A DNA stretch of 64,000 nucleotides. It comes from Bog-113 sp965226755. GTDB taxonomy: Bacteria > Acidobacteriota > Terriglobia > Bryobacterales > Bryobacteraceae. Of the stretch, positions 26,301-33,880 are shown in pieces; within the stretch, counting starts at the first letter, position 1; each line of letters begins with the position of its first letter. The translations under genes and the position numbers were made by a program. The stretch covers positions 186,001 to 250,000 of the forward strand of contig CBDDDT010000007.1 in the NCBI GenBank assembly GCA_965226755.1. Direction: 5' to 3'. The notes under the pieces were generated by a model. That model was not told the origin of the DNA, did not search any database, and saw only the letters and a list, made by a program, of their open reading frames with translations.

Positions 26301-26636
26301 CAAAGCGGCGCGCTGGGCGACCTCCAGCGTCAAGCGCTGGCGTTCCGTATTGAAACCCGGCAGCTGAACCTCGACCTCATAGTCTCCCGGCGTCAGCGGC
26401 GGCGAGACGAACAGACCGTGAGAGTCCGTCGTGGTTTGGCTCGTCAGTCCTGTTCCCGTGTTCTTCAAGAAAACCTGCGCCGCATCGATCACGGCGCCGG
26501 AACTGTCCTGCACTTCGCCGGTGATACGACCGGTATCGACGTTTTGCGCCCATGCCGCGGACGCGAGCAGGAGAGCTAGTGTGAGCCGTGGAAAAAGAGA
26601 TTGGAGCGGGCGCAGCTTTCGCGCAAGAGATGGCAT
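23358..26636 (-). CDS. TonB-dependent receptor, Oar-like with carboxypeptidase-regulatory domain
   Basis: 1092 residues. Signal peptide (LTLALLLASAAWAQ), then a carboxypeptidase-regulatory Ig-like domain (about 35-120, GRITGEVQDSSGAVIDAAQV... TTTDSHGLFVSPPLTPGDYEVEV), a plug region (LPLDGRNFANLMGL... GATGYSVNGLRMEENHILLDG) and a long outer-membrane beta-barrel ending in phenylalanine (ALKFSF), as barrel insertion requires. This is the standard acidobacterial Oar/TonB receptor type for large substrates. It is divergent from the FGE-sulfatase operon and shares its intergenic region, which suggests uptake of a sulfated glycan or its fragments. Confidence 0.92.
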   Translation of the reverse strand: MPSLARKLRPLQSLFPRLTLALLLASAAWAQNVDTGRITGEVQDSSGAVIDAAQVFLKNTGTGLTSQTTTDSHGLFVSPPLTPGDYEVEVQLPGFNTERQRLTLEVAQRAALSVVLSPGSTSNTVDVEANSALLESESTTLSNVRTEMAVENLPLDGRNFANLMGLTDGATPAQTQITGQMALSEVRGATGYSVNGLRMEENHILLDGISDSENHNGLGIVIFPPLDAVEEFREETSVPDARYGRGGGGTVNLVFKSGTSAFHGEAFEYLRNSDFDARNFFDKSTIAPFKNNQFGGTFGGPLERGPDPKTFFFADYQGTRTRQGLTFVDTVPTSAYREGDFAGAAQTIYNPTTTTAAGAGYTRAAFAGNVIPASMINPVSAKLIDLYPLPNLPGTANNFLYSPVRSVNENEYDVRVDRRFSTADNGFLRYSQAGDLIYQPGPLPAPAVGGVISGTSQEPSNQAVLTENHVFSPSVINTARVGWSRIAITTSDANAGNPLASALGIPGSNVAGDPLTDGLPLITIAGATTLGSAGNLPAIIVTNNYQLDDNVSISKGKHTIQFGGQFQRLQYNLFQVSNLRGTMSFTTAYSSNPAHLAGTGIGLADLLLGAPVSGSLQYLDGTRGFRQSQLASFIQDDYKLTDKITLNLGLRYENYLGWPWQEVDRRAYAFNPANGGTIAQVGTNGIPLSGVRDNKLDFMPRIGVAYRITPKTVIRAAYGIFYSAPQLPLTVNPSGNPPDIVSTAFTNNQYSYGTASLISNGFSHPAVGSALGSALTYIALNTGLPQTQQWNFAIQHQLTESTIFTVAYAGTSGNYLEVSNNVNQPVPGNTSIVSRRPFPLYSTINEIEDSASSKYNGLQLSAERRFSSGLAFQISYSYSHALDYISQNPGSGGATFLDSYNHKYEYGNSDFNIPNRFIASWNYLLPFKHEGLLHWAVNGWQLNGILSLYDGLPFTVLSATNTLNIGGTSHAQYAGASNGALPSGQQSVAEWFNVAAFTTPGLLQWGDVGRNTLSGPPTRQLDASLFKNFKIGEGSKNLQFRAEVFNVFNTPQFNNPAATIGSAGVGTITSAGSPYTLQRLSREIQLALKFSF

Positions 26637-26665
26637 GAGACTTCCCCCTCAGTGAAACGTTCCTA

Positions 26666-26682
26666 AAGTTTATCGATTTACT
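26666..26682. promoter_or_regulatory. Candidate operator palindrome near the TonB receptor start
   Basis: A near-palindrome AGTTTATCGATTTACT centred on ATCGAT, about 30 bp before the receptor start. Its left half GTTTATCG recurs at 26795-26806 on the other side of the intergenic region. The shape resembles LacI-family operators. No such regulator is encoded in the window, so binding is inferred. Confidence 0.45.
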
Positions 26683-26794
26683 AGACAATCGCGCAAACGA
26701 GGGAGTTTTGTCAAGCACCTGAGACGAATTTCTGAACATTGAGAAAGAATCCCGGCGCAGGAGACTTTGAAAATAAATGTTGAAAGTTCTTATT

Positions 26795-26806
26795 GTTTAT
26801 CGGTAA
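26795..26806. promoter_or_regulatory. Second GTTTATCG site, near the FGE start
   Basis: GTTTATCGGTAA lies 15 bp upstream of the TTG start of the FGE gene. It shares eight bases with the palindrome at 26666-26682, so both divergent transcripts may answer one regulator. Confidence 0.4.
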
Positions 26807-26821
26807 GGTAGTGAATTCATC

Positions 26822-27883
26822 TTGCGCAAGATTTTCACCCTCGTATCTCTGCTCATCGCGACGATTCCGTTGGAGAGCGCGCAGCAGTGCGATTCCGGAA
26901 TCTCCAAAGTTCGTGCAAGCCGAGCGGAGCAGGCGCCGCTTCCGACGCACGGCGCCACAACTACTTTTGCTGGAATGGTCCGCATCGCGGGCGGCGACTT
27001 CTGGATGGGAACGGACCATCACGAAATGGACGACGCCAAGCCTGTTCATCAGGTGCATGTCGATGCTTTCTGGATGGATGCGACAGACGTTACGAACGCG
27101 GAGTTCGCGAAGTTTGTCCGGGAGACCGGCTACCTGACCGTCGCCGAACGCCAGCCTTCGGGCCCGGAATTTGAAGGCGTGGCGCCGGAGAAACTCGTGC
27201 CCGGCTCGGTGGTTTTCACGCCCCCGCAACACGCCGCGGATCTGAACGACAATCTGAGCTGGTGGGCCTGGTCGCCGGGAGCGAACTGGCGACATCCCGA
27301 GGGTCCCAAGAGCAACCTGGACGGCCGCTGGGACCATCCCGTGGTGCAAGTGGCCTGGGAAGACGCGGCCGCTTATGCGCGCTGGGCCGGCAAACGCTTG
27401 CCTACAGAAGCCGAATGGGAATTCGCCAGCCGCGGCGGGCTCGACCGGCAGACTTACGTTTGGGGCGCGGAGTTCAAACCCCAGGGGCGATGGCGGGCGA
27501 ACACGTTCCAGGGGCATTTTCCGGAACGTAACTCAGCCGAGGACGGCTTCCCAGGGACGTCGCCCGTCCGCGCTTTCGCTCCGAACGGTTTCGGGCTTTA
27601 TGACATGGCTGGGAACGTGTGGCAGTGGTGCTCGGATTGGTATCGCGCCGATTACTACGCGCAACTGGCGGAGTCAGGAAAGATAGCGGTGAATCCGCAA
27701 GGGCCGCCCGATAGCCTTGACCCGGACGAACCAGGCGTGCCGAAGCGCGTGCAGAAGGGCGGCTCTTTCCTCTGCACCGATCAATACTGCTCGCGATACA
27801 TGGCCGGCAGCCGAGGGAAAGGCGAGCCGCGCACCAGCACGAACCACGCTGGATTCCGTTGTGTGAGGACGAATAAAGGATGA
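26822..27883 (+). CDS. Formylglycine-generating enzyme (sulfatase-maturating, SUMF1 family)
   Basis: 353 residues from a TTG at 26822, with a signal peptide at residues 2-20. FGE-sulfatase fold: MVRIAGGDFWMGTD, DATDVTNAEFAKFVRETGY, HPVVQVAWEDAAAYARWAGKRLPTEAEWEFASRGG, GLYDMAGNVWQWCSDWY. The C-terminal GGSFLCTDQYCSRYMAGSR holds two cysteines (Cys318, Cys323) with the spacing of the catalytic pair in true FGEs, and NHAGFRC follows. It should therefore oxidise the active-site Cys of sulfatases to formylglycine. Its stop overlaps the first sulfatase start by 4 bp. The export signal implies it works outside the cytoplasm, on the exported sulfatases. Confidence 0.93.
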   Translation: MRKIFTLVSLLIATIPLESAQQCDSGISKVRASRAEQAPLPTHGATTTFAGMVRIAGGDFWMGTDHHEMDDAKPVHQVHVDAFWMDATDVTNAEFAKFVRETGYLTVAERQPSGPEFEGVAPEKLVPGSVVFTPPQHAADLNDNLSWWAWSPGANWRHPEGPKSNLDGRWDHPVVQVAWEDAAAYARWAGKRLPTEAEWEFASRGGLDRQTYVWGAEFKPQGRWRANTFQGHFPERNSAEDGFPGTSPVRAFAPNGFGLYDMAGNVWQWCSDWYRADYYAQLAESGKIAVNPQGPPDSLDPDEPGVPKRVQKGGSFLCTDQYCSRYMAGSRGKGEPRTSTNHAGFRCVRTNKG

Positions 27884-29799
27884 CGATGACGCAACTACGA
27901 GAACTACTTGCCGCTTTCGCTCTTATGAAAAACAAACGCGTGCTAAAGGCGCTGACATCGGCGTTCCTGTTCGCGGTCAGTGCCGGGCTATCGCTGCATG
28001 CGCAAACGACGCAGCCCTATCAGGGAGTGGTCGGCAGAACCCTCGCGGAGTCAAAAGAATGGTGGCCGGAACCCGTGAAACCGCCCGCCGGCGCCCCGAA
28101 CGTCATTTGGATCCTCATTGACGATGTGGGCTTTGGCGCTCCCAGCACATTCGGCGGGCTCATTCACACTCCCACGTTCGACACGCTGGCCAGCAATGGT
28201 TTGCGCTATACGAACTTTCATACGACCGCAATCTGCGCGCCCACCCGCTCAGCCCTGCTGACGGGCCGCAACAGCGCATCGGTGCACGAATCCGGATTTT
28301 CACACACGGTGCTGTCGGCCGGATTCCCCGGCTGGGACGGAAGAATTCCTTCCTCGGACGGGACCATCGCGGAGATTCTTCGGGAGAATGGCTACAACAC
28401 GTTCGCGGTGGGCAAGTATGGCGTGACCCCCGACGAAGATGCGACCGACGCGGGCCCGTTCGATCGCTGGCCGACGGGAAAAGGCTTCGACCATTTCTTC
28501 GGATTCCTTGGTTCGCAGACCGATCAATACAAGCCGGACCTGGTGGAAGATCAGGCTCACGTCCGTCCCGACGGCCGCCACTTGAGCGCGCAGATCACCG
28601 ATAAAGCCATCAGTTATATCGACCGCCAGAAGAAGGCGGCGCCGAACAAGCCATTCTTCCTCTATTACGCGCCCGGCGCCACTCACGCTCCGCACCAGGT
28701 AGACAAGTACTGGAGCGACCAATACAAGGGCAAATTCGACAAAGGCTGGGACGCATACCGCGAGGAAGTGTTTGAGCGCCAGAAGAAACTTGGCGTTATT
28801 CCCGCGAATGCGAAACTTCCCGACCGCAACGCGGACATCAAGGCCTGGAGCGCCTTGTCAGCGGACGAGAAAAAGCTGTATGCGCGCTTCATGGAAGTCT
28901 ACGCGGGTTACCTGACTTACACGGATTTTGAGGTGGGCCGTTTGATCAACCATTTGAAAGAGATCAACCAGGAGGAAAATACGCTGGTGTTCATTTCGAT
29001 CGGCGACAACGGCGCGAGCAAAGAGGGAACCTTGAACGGTGATATCGATCGTCCTGTGTTCGGCAAGAACCTAAGCGAGCAAGAAAATGTGAACTACAAC
29101 CTGGCGAAGATCGGGGAGATCGGCACATCCGCCGCGACGGAGGGCAATTATCCGCTGGGCTGGGCGCAGGCCGCAAACACGCCTTTCAAGTTCTGGAAGC
29201 AGGATGCGAACAGCGAAGGCGGCACCCACAACCCGCTGATTGTCTACTACCCAAAAGGAATCAAGGACAAAGGCGGTATTCGAACTCAATACAGCCACGT
29301 GATCGACATTCTTCCGACGACGCTCGATCTTGTGGGCATCAAGGCGCCCGAGCAGATCAGGGGAATCAAACAGGACGCCATCGAGGGAACTTCGCTGGCA
29401 TACTCGATCGACGACGCCAAGGCGCCGACCCGCCACACGCTGCAGTATTACTACATCTTCGGAGCGAGATCGATTTATCACAATGGGTGGAAAGCGGAAC
29501 TGCCTTACCCCAGCAGCTTTATCACGGGAAACGCTCAAAGCAACAAGCCTTTCGACGAAAACGCCTGGGAGCTCTACAACTTGAATGAGGACTACACGGA
29601 GCGAATCGACTTAGCCAAGAAATACCCCGAGAGACTGGCTGAACTCAAAGCACTGTTCGAGGAGGAAGCCAAAACACATCATCTCTATCCCTACATTACC
29701 TGGGACGATGTGCTGAAGGGGAGAATTCATCACACGAAGGACTCTAAGTCATTCGCCGAAGCAGTGAAGGATGTAACCAAGAGCGGCGATACCCAATAG
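27880..29799 (+). CDS. Arylsulfatase, Cys-type (1)
   Basis: 639 residues from ATG 27880, which overlaps the FGE stop (ATGA). ATG 27886 (after AAAGGA) or 27925 (directly before the signal peptide MKNKRVLKALTSAFLFAVSAG) are alternatives. Sulfatase fold: metal-binding ILIDDVGFG, and Cys119 in ICAPTRSALLTGR, the C-x-P-x-R signature that becomes formylglycine. KYGVTP stands where most relatives have KWH, and ISIGDNGAS is the C-proximal metal site. It hydrolyses sulfate esters in the periplasm or outside the cell. It lacks the C-terminal beta domain of its neighbour, so the two probably differ in substrate. Confidence 0.93.
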   Translation: MTMTQLRELLAAFALMKNKRVLKALTSAFLFAVSAGLSLHAQTTQPYQGVVGRTLAESKEWWPEPVKPPAGAPNVIWILIDDVGFGAPSTFGGLIHTPTFDTLASNGLRYTNFHTTAICAPTRSALLTGRNSASVHESGFSHTVLSAGFPGWDGRIPSSDGTIAEILRENGYNTFAVGKYGVTPDEDATDAGPFDRWPTGKGFDHFFGFLGSQTDQYKPDLVEDQAHVRPDGRHLSAQITDKAISYIDRQKKAAPNKPFFLYYAPGATHAPHQVDKYWSDQYKGKFDKGWDAYREEVFERQKKLGVIPANAKLPDRNADIKAWSALSADEKKLYARFMEVYAGYLTYTDFEVGRLINHLKEINQEENTLVFISIGDNGASKEGTLNGDIDRPVFGKNLSEQENVNYNLAKIGEIGTSAATEGNYPLGWAQAANTPFKFWKQDANSEGGTHNPLIVYYPKGIKDKGGIRTQYSHVIDILPTTLDLVGIKAPEQIRGIKQDAIEGTSLAYSIDDAKAPTRHTLQYYYIFGARSIYHNGWKAELPYPSSFITGNAQSNKPFDENAWELYNLNEDYTERIDLAKKYPERLAELKALFEEEAKTHHLYPYITWDDVLKGRIHHTKDSKSFAEAVKDVTKSGDTQ

Positions 29800-29829
29800 G
29801 GATCCAACTCGGCCCGAAGGAGTTCATAG

Positions 29830-32172
29830 ATGAAATTGAAGCGAGCAGGCATCCATCTGCTGAACGCGCTGATCGGCTTGTCAGGCATTGCCGCCGCGAT
29901 CGCCGGCGGCGAAGCGCTCCCTAAAGCGGAACCAGCGTTTCAGGGCAAAATCGACGTCAGCCGCGACAAATCCACGCCTGCGTGGCCGCAGCGCGCGGCG
30001 GCGGCGAAGGGCGCGCCTAACGTGGTCTTGATCCTTCTCGACGATGTCGGGTTTGGGGCAACGTCCACGTTCGGCGGACCTACGGCGACTCCTGAGCTCG
30101 ATAAGCTGGCCGCTACAGGGCTTCGCTACAACCGTTTTCACGTGAACTCATTATGTTCGCCGACCCGATCGTCGCTACTCTCCGGCCGGAATAATCATCA
30201 GGTGGGTTTCGGGACGGTCGTGGAAGGCGCGTCCGGCTATCCCGGATATAACTCTATCTGGCCGAAGAGCGTTGTCTCGCTCCCGGAAGTGCTGCGGCAG
30301 AACGGGTACAGCACGGCCGCGTTTGGGAAGTGGCATAACACGCCCGTGTGGGAGGTGAATCCAGCGGGGCCGTTCGACCATTGGCCGACCGCGCTCGGGT
30401 TCGAATACTTCTACGGTTTCCTCGGCGGCGCGGACAGCCAATGGCACCCGCGGCTTTATCGCAATACCGTTGCCGTGGAGCCGGTGGAAAGGCCCGGAGA
30501 GCACTACCACCTCACGACCGATCTTGTGGATGACGCGGTTCGCTGGGTTCATCAGCACGACGCCGTCGCGCCGCAAAAGCCGTTTTTCCTGTACTTCGCC
30601 ACGGGCGCGACGCACACGCCGCACCACGTTCCTCAGGAGTGGATAGACAAGTACAAGGGCAAATTTGATCAGGGTTGGGACAAGCTCCGCGAAGAGACGT
30701 TCGCGCGACAGAAAGAATTCGGCGTGATTCCGGCGAACGCCGAACTCACCCCGAGGCCCAAGGAAATGCCGTCGTGGGATTCGGTGCCCGCGAACGAAAA
30801 GGCGCTGCTGAGCCGGCAGATGGAAGTGTATGCGGGATTTCTAGCCCATACCGATCATGAAGTGGGCCGGTTGCTTGAGCAGATCCGCACCGCCGGGCAC
30901 GTGGAAGATACTTTGGTGCTTTATATCGTCGGGGACAACGGCGCCAGCGCCGAGGGAGGCCTGGACGGCAAAGATGCTGCGACCGCCGACGGGAAAGCGC
31001 CGTCATTCGATGAACGCCTGAAACAGGTGGACGACCTGGGCAGCGAGCTGTTTCTGAATCACTATTCCGCCGCCTTTGCCTGGGCCATGAACACCCCGTT
31101 TCAGTGGACCAAGCAGGTTTCTTCCCACTTAGGCGGCACGCGCGACCCGCTTATTGTTTCCTGGCCCGGACATATCAAGGAAGCCGGCAGCCAGAGGACG
31201 CAATTCCAGCACGTCAACGACATTGCCCCGACTATTTATGAGCTGGCCGGAATCAAGTTCCCGGACTTCGTGGACGGCGTTGCGCAGCTGCCGTTGGAAG
31301 GCTCCAGCATGGCGTATACGTTCGATCACCCGGATGAACCGAGTCATCATAAGATCCAGTATTTCGAGATGCTCGGCAACAGGGGCATTTATGAGGACGG
31401 CTGGTGGGCAGGCTCGCGCAATTTGCTGCCCTGGCAGAGCGGCTCGATTGAACTGTGGGAGAAGACGTCGCCGGAGAACAACCCATGGGAACTCTATAAC
31501 TTGAACTTCGACTATAGTCAGGCCCACAACCTTGCGGCGCAGAATCCCGAGAAACTGAAAGAGATGGTGGCTTTGTTCGACAGCGAAGCGCGCCGGAATC
31601 AGGTCTATCCGCTGGCGCCCCATAAGCTGCCGCCGCCGAGCCCTAGCGGAGATATCACGTCATTCACCTATCGACCCGGCGTGCAGCGCATTCCAGCCGC
31701 CTCCGCGCCGAGGCTGGTGGGACGCGCCCACCGGATCACGGCCGAGGTGGATGTGCCGGCCGCCGGCGCGGAAGGGGTCATCCTGGCCCAGGGCGGGCGC
31801 TATGGCGGTTTCAGTTTGTTCGTCAAGAACGGCCGGGTGTCGTATGAGGTGAACGCCTTCGGCAACGGGGGCGGGACAATCGTCTCCTCCGCGCCGCTGC
31901 CGCCGGGCAAAGATCGCATCGAATTGGACTTCACACCCGTTGAGAGACCAGGGCTGAAGGATCCATGGCCCGGGCGCTCGGCGACGCCCGGCTCCGCTCG
32001 TCTGTCTATTAACGGCGTGCCGGCGGGCCAGACGAACATCGCTAACTTCGGTTCTTACTACTACGAGACGCTCGACATCGGCTCCGATCTGGGCACGGCG
32101 GTGAGCCCCAGCTACTCCAGCCCGTTCGCTTTCACGGGAACGATTGAAACGGTCAAGGTGGACTTATTGTAA
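29830..32172 (+). CDS. Arylsulfatase, Cys-type (2), with C-terminal beta-sandwich
   Basis: 780 residues, 30 bp after the first sulfatase, with GAAGGAG upstream. Signal peptide to about residue 27. LILLDDVGFGATSTFGG binds metal. Cys109 in LCSPTRSSLLSGR is the formylglycine precursor. FGKWHNTP, ATGATHTPHHVP and IVGDNGAS are further active-site blocks. After about residue 620 comes a ~150-residue beta domain (GRAHRITAEVDVPAAG... IETVKVDLL) of the kind found in large bacterial arylsulfatases. Together with the FGE it completes a maturation-and-hydrolysis operon. Confidence 0.94.
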   Translation: MKLKRAGIHLLNALIGLSGIAAAIAGGEALPKAEPAFQGKIDVSRDKSTPAWPQRAAAAKGAPNVVLILLDDVGFGATSTFGGPTATPELDKLAATGLRYNRFHVNSLCSPTRSSLLSGRNNHQVGFGTVVEGASGYPGYNSIWPKSVVSLPEVLRQNGYSTAAFGKWHNTPVWEVNPAGPFDHWPTALGFEYFYGFLGGADSQWHPRLYRNTVAVEPVERPGEHYHLTTDLVDDAVRWVHQHDAVAPQKPFFLYFATGATHTPHHVPQEWIDKYKGKFDQGWDKLREETFARQKEFGVIPANAELTPRPKEMPSWDSVPANEKALLSRQMEVYAGFLAHTDHEVGRLLEQIRTAGHVEDTLVLYIVGDNGASAEGGLDGKDAATADGKAPSFDERLKQVDDLGSELFLNHYSAAFAWAMNTPFQWTKQVSSHLGGTRDPLIVSWPGHIKEAGSQRTQFQHVNDIAPTIYELAGIKFPDFVDGVAQLPLEGSSMAYTFDHPDEPSHHKIQYFEMLGNRGIYEDGWWAGSRNLLPWQSGSIELWEKTSPENNPWELYNLNFDYSQAHNLAAQNPEKLKEMVALFDSEARRNQVYPLAPHKLPPPSPSGDITSFTYRPGVQRIPAASAPRLVGRAHRITAEVDVPAAGAEGVILAQGGRYGGFSLFVKNGRVSYEVNAFGNGGGTIVSSAPLPPGKDRIELDFTPVERPGLKDPWPGRSATPGSARLSINGVPAGQTNIANFGSYYYETLDIGSDLGTAVSPSYSSPFAFTGTIETVKVDLL

Positions 32173-32207
32173 GAGAACGCCCCCCCGAATAAGCCCTGCC
32201 GCGGCCG

Positions 32208-33872
32208 CTAGAAACCGGAAGCGGCGGCGACGACAATTGCGTAAGGAGCAACGTGGAAGGTCAAGCGCGCCGGAGCGCTCATAGTCGGGCTGGCTAAGAC
32301 AACTTCGCCGACGCGCGCTTCCCTGCCCGGCGTTCCAGAGATGGTTACGTCCTGTTCCTGGGGGCTCATGTTGAGCACGACCACCGCGCCGCTATGATCC
32401 GGCAGCGCGCGGCCGAAAGCGAATATCTTGGGGTTGCCGGAGTCGAGCGGGATATAAGCGCCGTCGCGGAAGACAGGCGCGCGCCGCAGTTGCAGCAGCT
32501 TGGCATACCAACTGTAAAGCGAGTTAGGATCGGTCGTTTCCGACGCGACGTTGTGCGTCTTTCGCTCCGCGGGAAGCGGCAGCCAGGGAGATCCCGTGGT
32601 GAAGCCGCCGCGCTTGCCGGAACTCCACTGCATCGGCGTCCGTTCCCCGTCGCGGTCGTCGGCGCGAGGGCGCTTGGGACCGGTGGGGAAGCTCTTCAAC
32701 TCGCTTTGCGGCATGGTTTCCATGCCGATTTCTTCGCCATAGTACATAAGCGCCGTGCCGCGGGGGAGAAGCGTCGCGGCGGCGGTGAGTTTCGCGATCT
32801 GATCATTATGTTTCCCGTCGCCGAAGACGCTCCATTGACGGGGATGATCGTGGCTGCTCAGAAAAAGAACCGGAGTTTGGCCGCCCAGCTCGGTCTCGGC
32901 CGCGTCGATCTGTTTCTTAAAAGCGGGGGCATCGAGCGATTTCAGATCGCCGTAAAGGAAGTCCATGGGAAGCTGAATCTCGTCGTGATGAGCGCCATAG
33001 ACGGCATTGAGGTCACGCATGTTCGCGGTGACGGATTCTCCGAGCAGGACGCGCTCATCGGGATAACCGTTAAGGATCGTTCTCAGATCCCGGAGCACCT
33101 GATGATTTTCCGGACGCGCCGAGTTATATGGTTTGAGGCCGATGGGCGGACCGGACTTAGGATCCGGGTCGTCGGGGAACGAAGGGTCTTCGAATAAGTA
33201 AGGCGTCGCGTCCAGGCGAAAACCGCTCGCGCCCCGGTTCAGCCAGAATCGGGCCACGTCGAACATGGCCCCTCGCAGGCCAGGGCTGGCCCAATTGAGA
33301 TCAGGCTGCTGCGGAAGGAAGATATGGTAGTACCACTGATTGGTGAGCGGGTCGAGGGTCCAGGCATAACCGCCGAAGATGGATTGCCAGTGGGTCGGGG
33401 GCTGCCCGTCGGGGCCGCCGTCGCGCCAAACATACCAGTCGCGCTTGGGATTCGTGCGGGACGAACGGGACTCCTTGAACCAAGGGTGCTGATCAGAAGA
33501 GTGGTTCACAACGAAGTCGACCAAAACGCGGATGCCGCGCTTGCCGGCTTCGCGGACGAGCTCGTCCCAATCGGCGAGCGTGCCGTACTCGGGAGCGACA
33601 TTGGTGTAGTCGGAGATATCGTACCCGAAGTCGGCGTTGGGGGACGGAAAGAACGGAGTAAGCCAAATCGCATCGACGCCGAGGGCCTGGATGTAATCGA
33701 GCCGATGCGTGACGCCTTTCAGATCGCCGATGCCATCGCCGTTCGAATCCTGGAAGCTGCGCGGATAGATCTCATAAATCACCGCGTGGTCATACCAGGC
33801 GGGTTTCTTGTCCTGGGCGCCGCCTGGAAGTGCGAACGCCAGGGAAGAAAGAACGAATAACACGAGTCTCAT
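32208..33872 (-). CDS. GH13 alpha-glucosidase/oligo-1,6-glucosidase, exported
   Basis: 554 residues from ATG 33872, which begins the signal peptide MRLVLFVLSSLAFALPGGAQ. A TTG at 33884 overlaps the upstream stop as TTGA and is an alternative start. GH13 blocks: DFVVNHSSD, GFRLDATPY (nucleophile Asp221), LLGESVT (acid/base Glu279), and LSSHDHPRQW (Asp342; most relatives have NHD). The order WYDHAVIYEIYPRSFQDSNGDGIGDLKG is that of the oligo-1,6-glucosidase/alpha-glucosidase subgroup. A C-terminal beta domain ends the protein. It acts on alpha-glucans outside the cytoplasm. It is coupled to the phospholipase D gene. Confidence 0.92.
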   Translation of the reverse strand: MRLVLFVLSSLAFALPGGAQDKKPAWYDHAVIYEIYPRSFQDSNGDGIGDLKGVTHRLDYIQALGVDAIWLTPFFPSPNADFGYDISDYTNVAPEYGTLADWDELVREAGKRGIRVLVDFVVNHSSDQHPWFKESRSSRTNPKRDWYVWRDGGPDGQPPTHWQSIFGGYAWTLDPLTNQWYYHIFLPQQPDLNWASPGLRGAMFDVARFWLNRGASGFRLDATPYLFEDPSFPDDPDPKSGPPIGLKPYNSARPENHQVLRDLRTILNGYPDERVLLGESVTANMRDLNAVYGAHHDEIQLPMDFLYGDLKSLDAPAFKKQIDAAETELGGQTPVLFLSSHDHPRQWSVFGDGKHNDQIAKLTAAATLLPRGTALMYYGEEIGMETMPQSELKSFPTGPKRPRADDRDGERTPMQWSSGKRGGFTTGSPWLPLPAERKTHNVASETTDPNSLYSWYAKLLQLRRAPVFRDGAYIPLDSGNPKIFAFGRALPDHSGAVVVLNMSPQEQDVTISGTPGREARVGEVVLASPTMSAPARLTFHVAPYAIVVAAASGF

Positions 33873-33880
33873 CAAGATCG

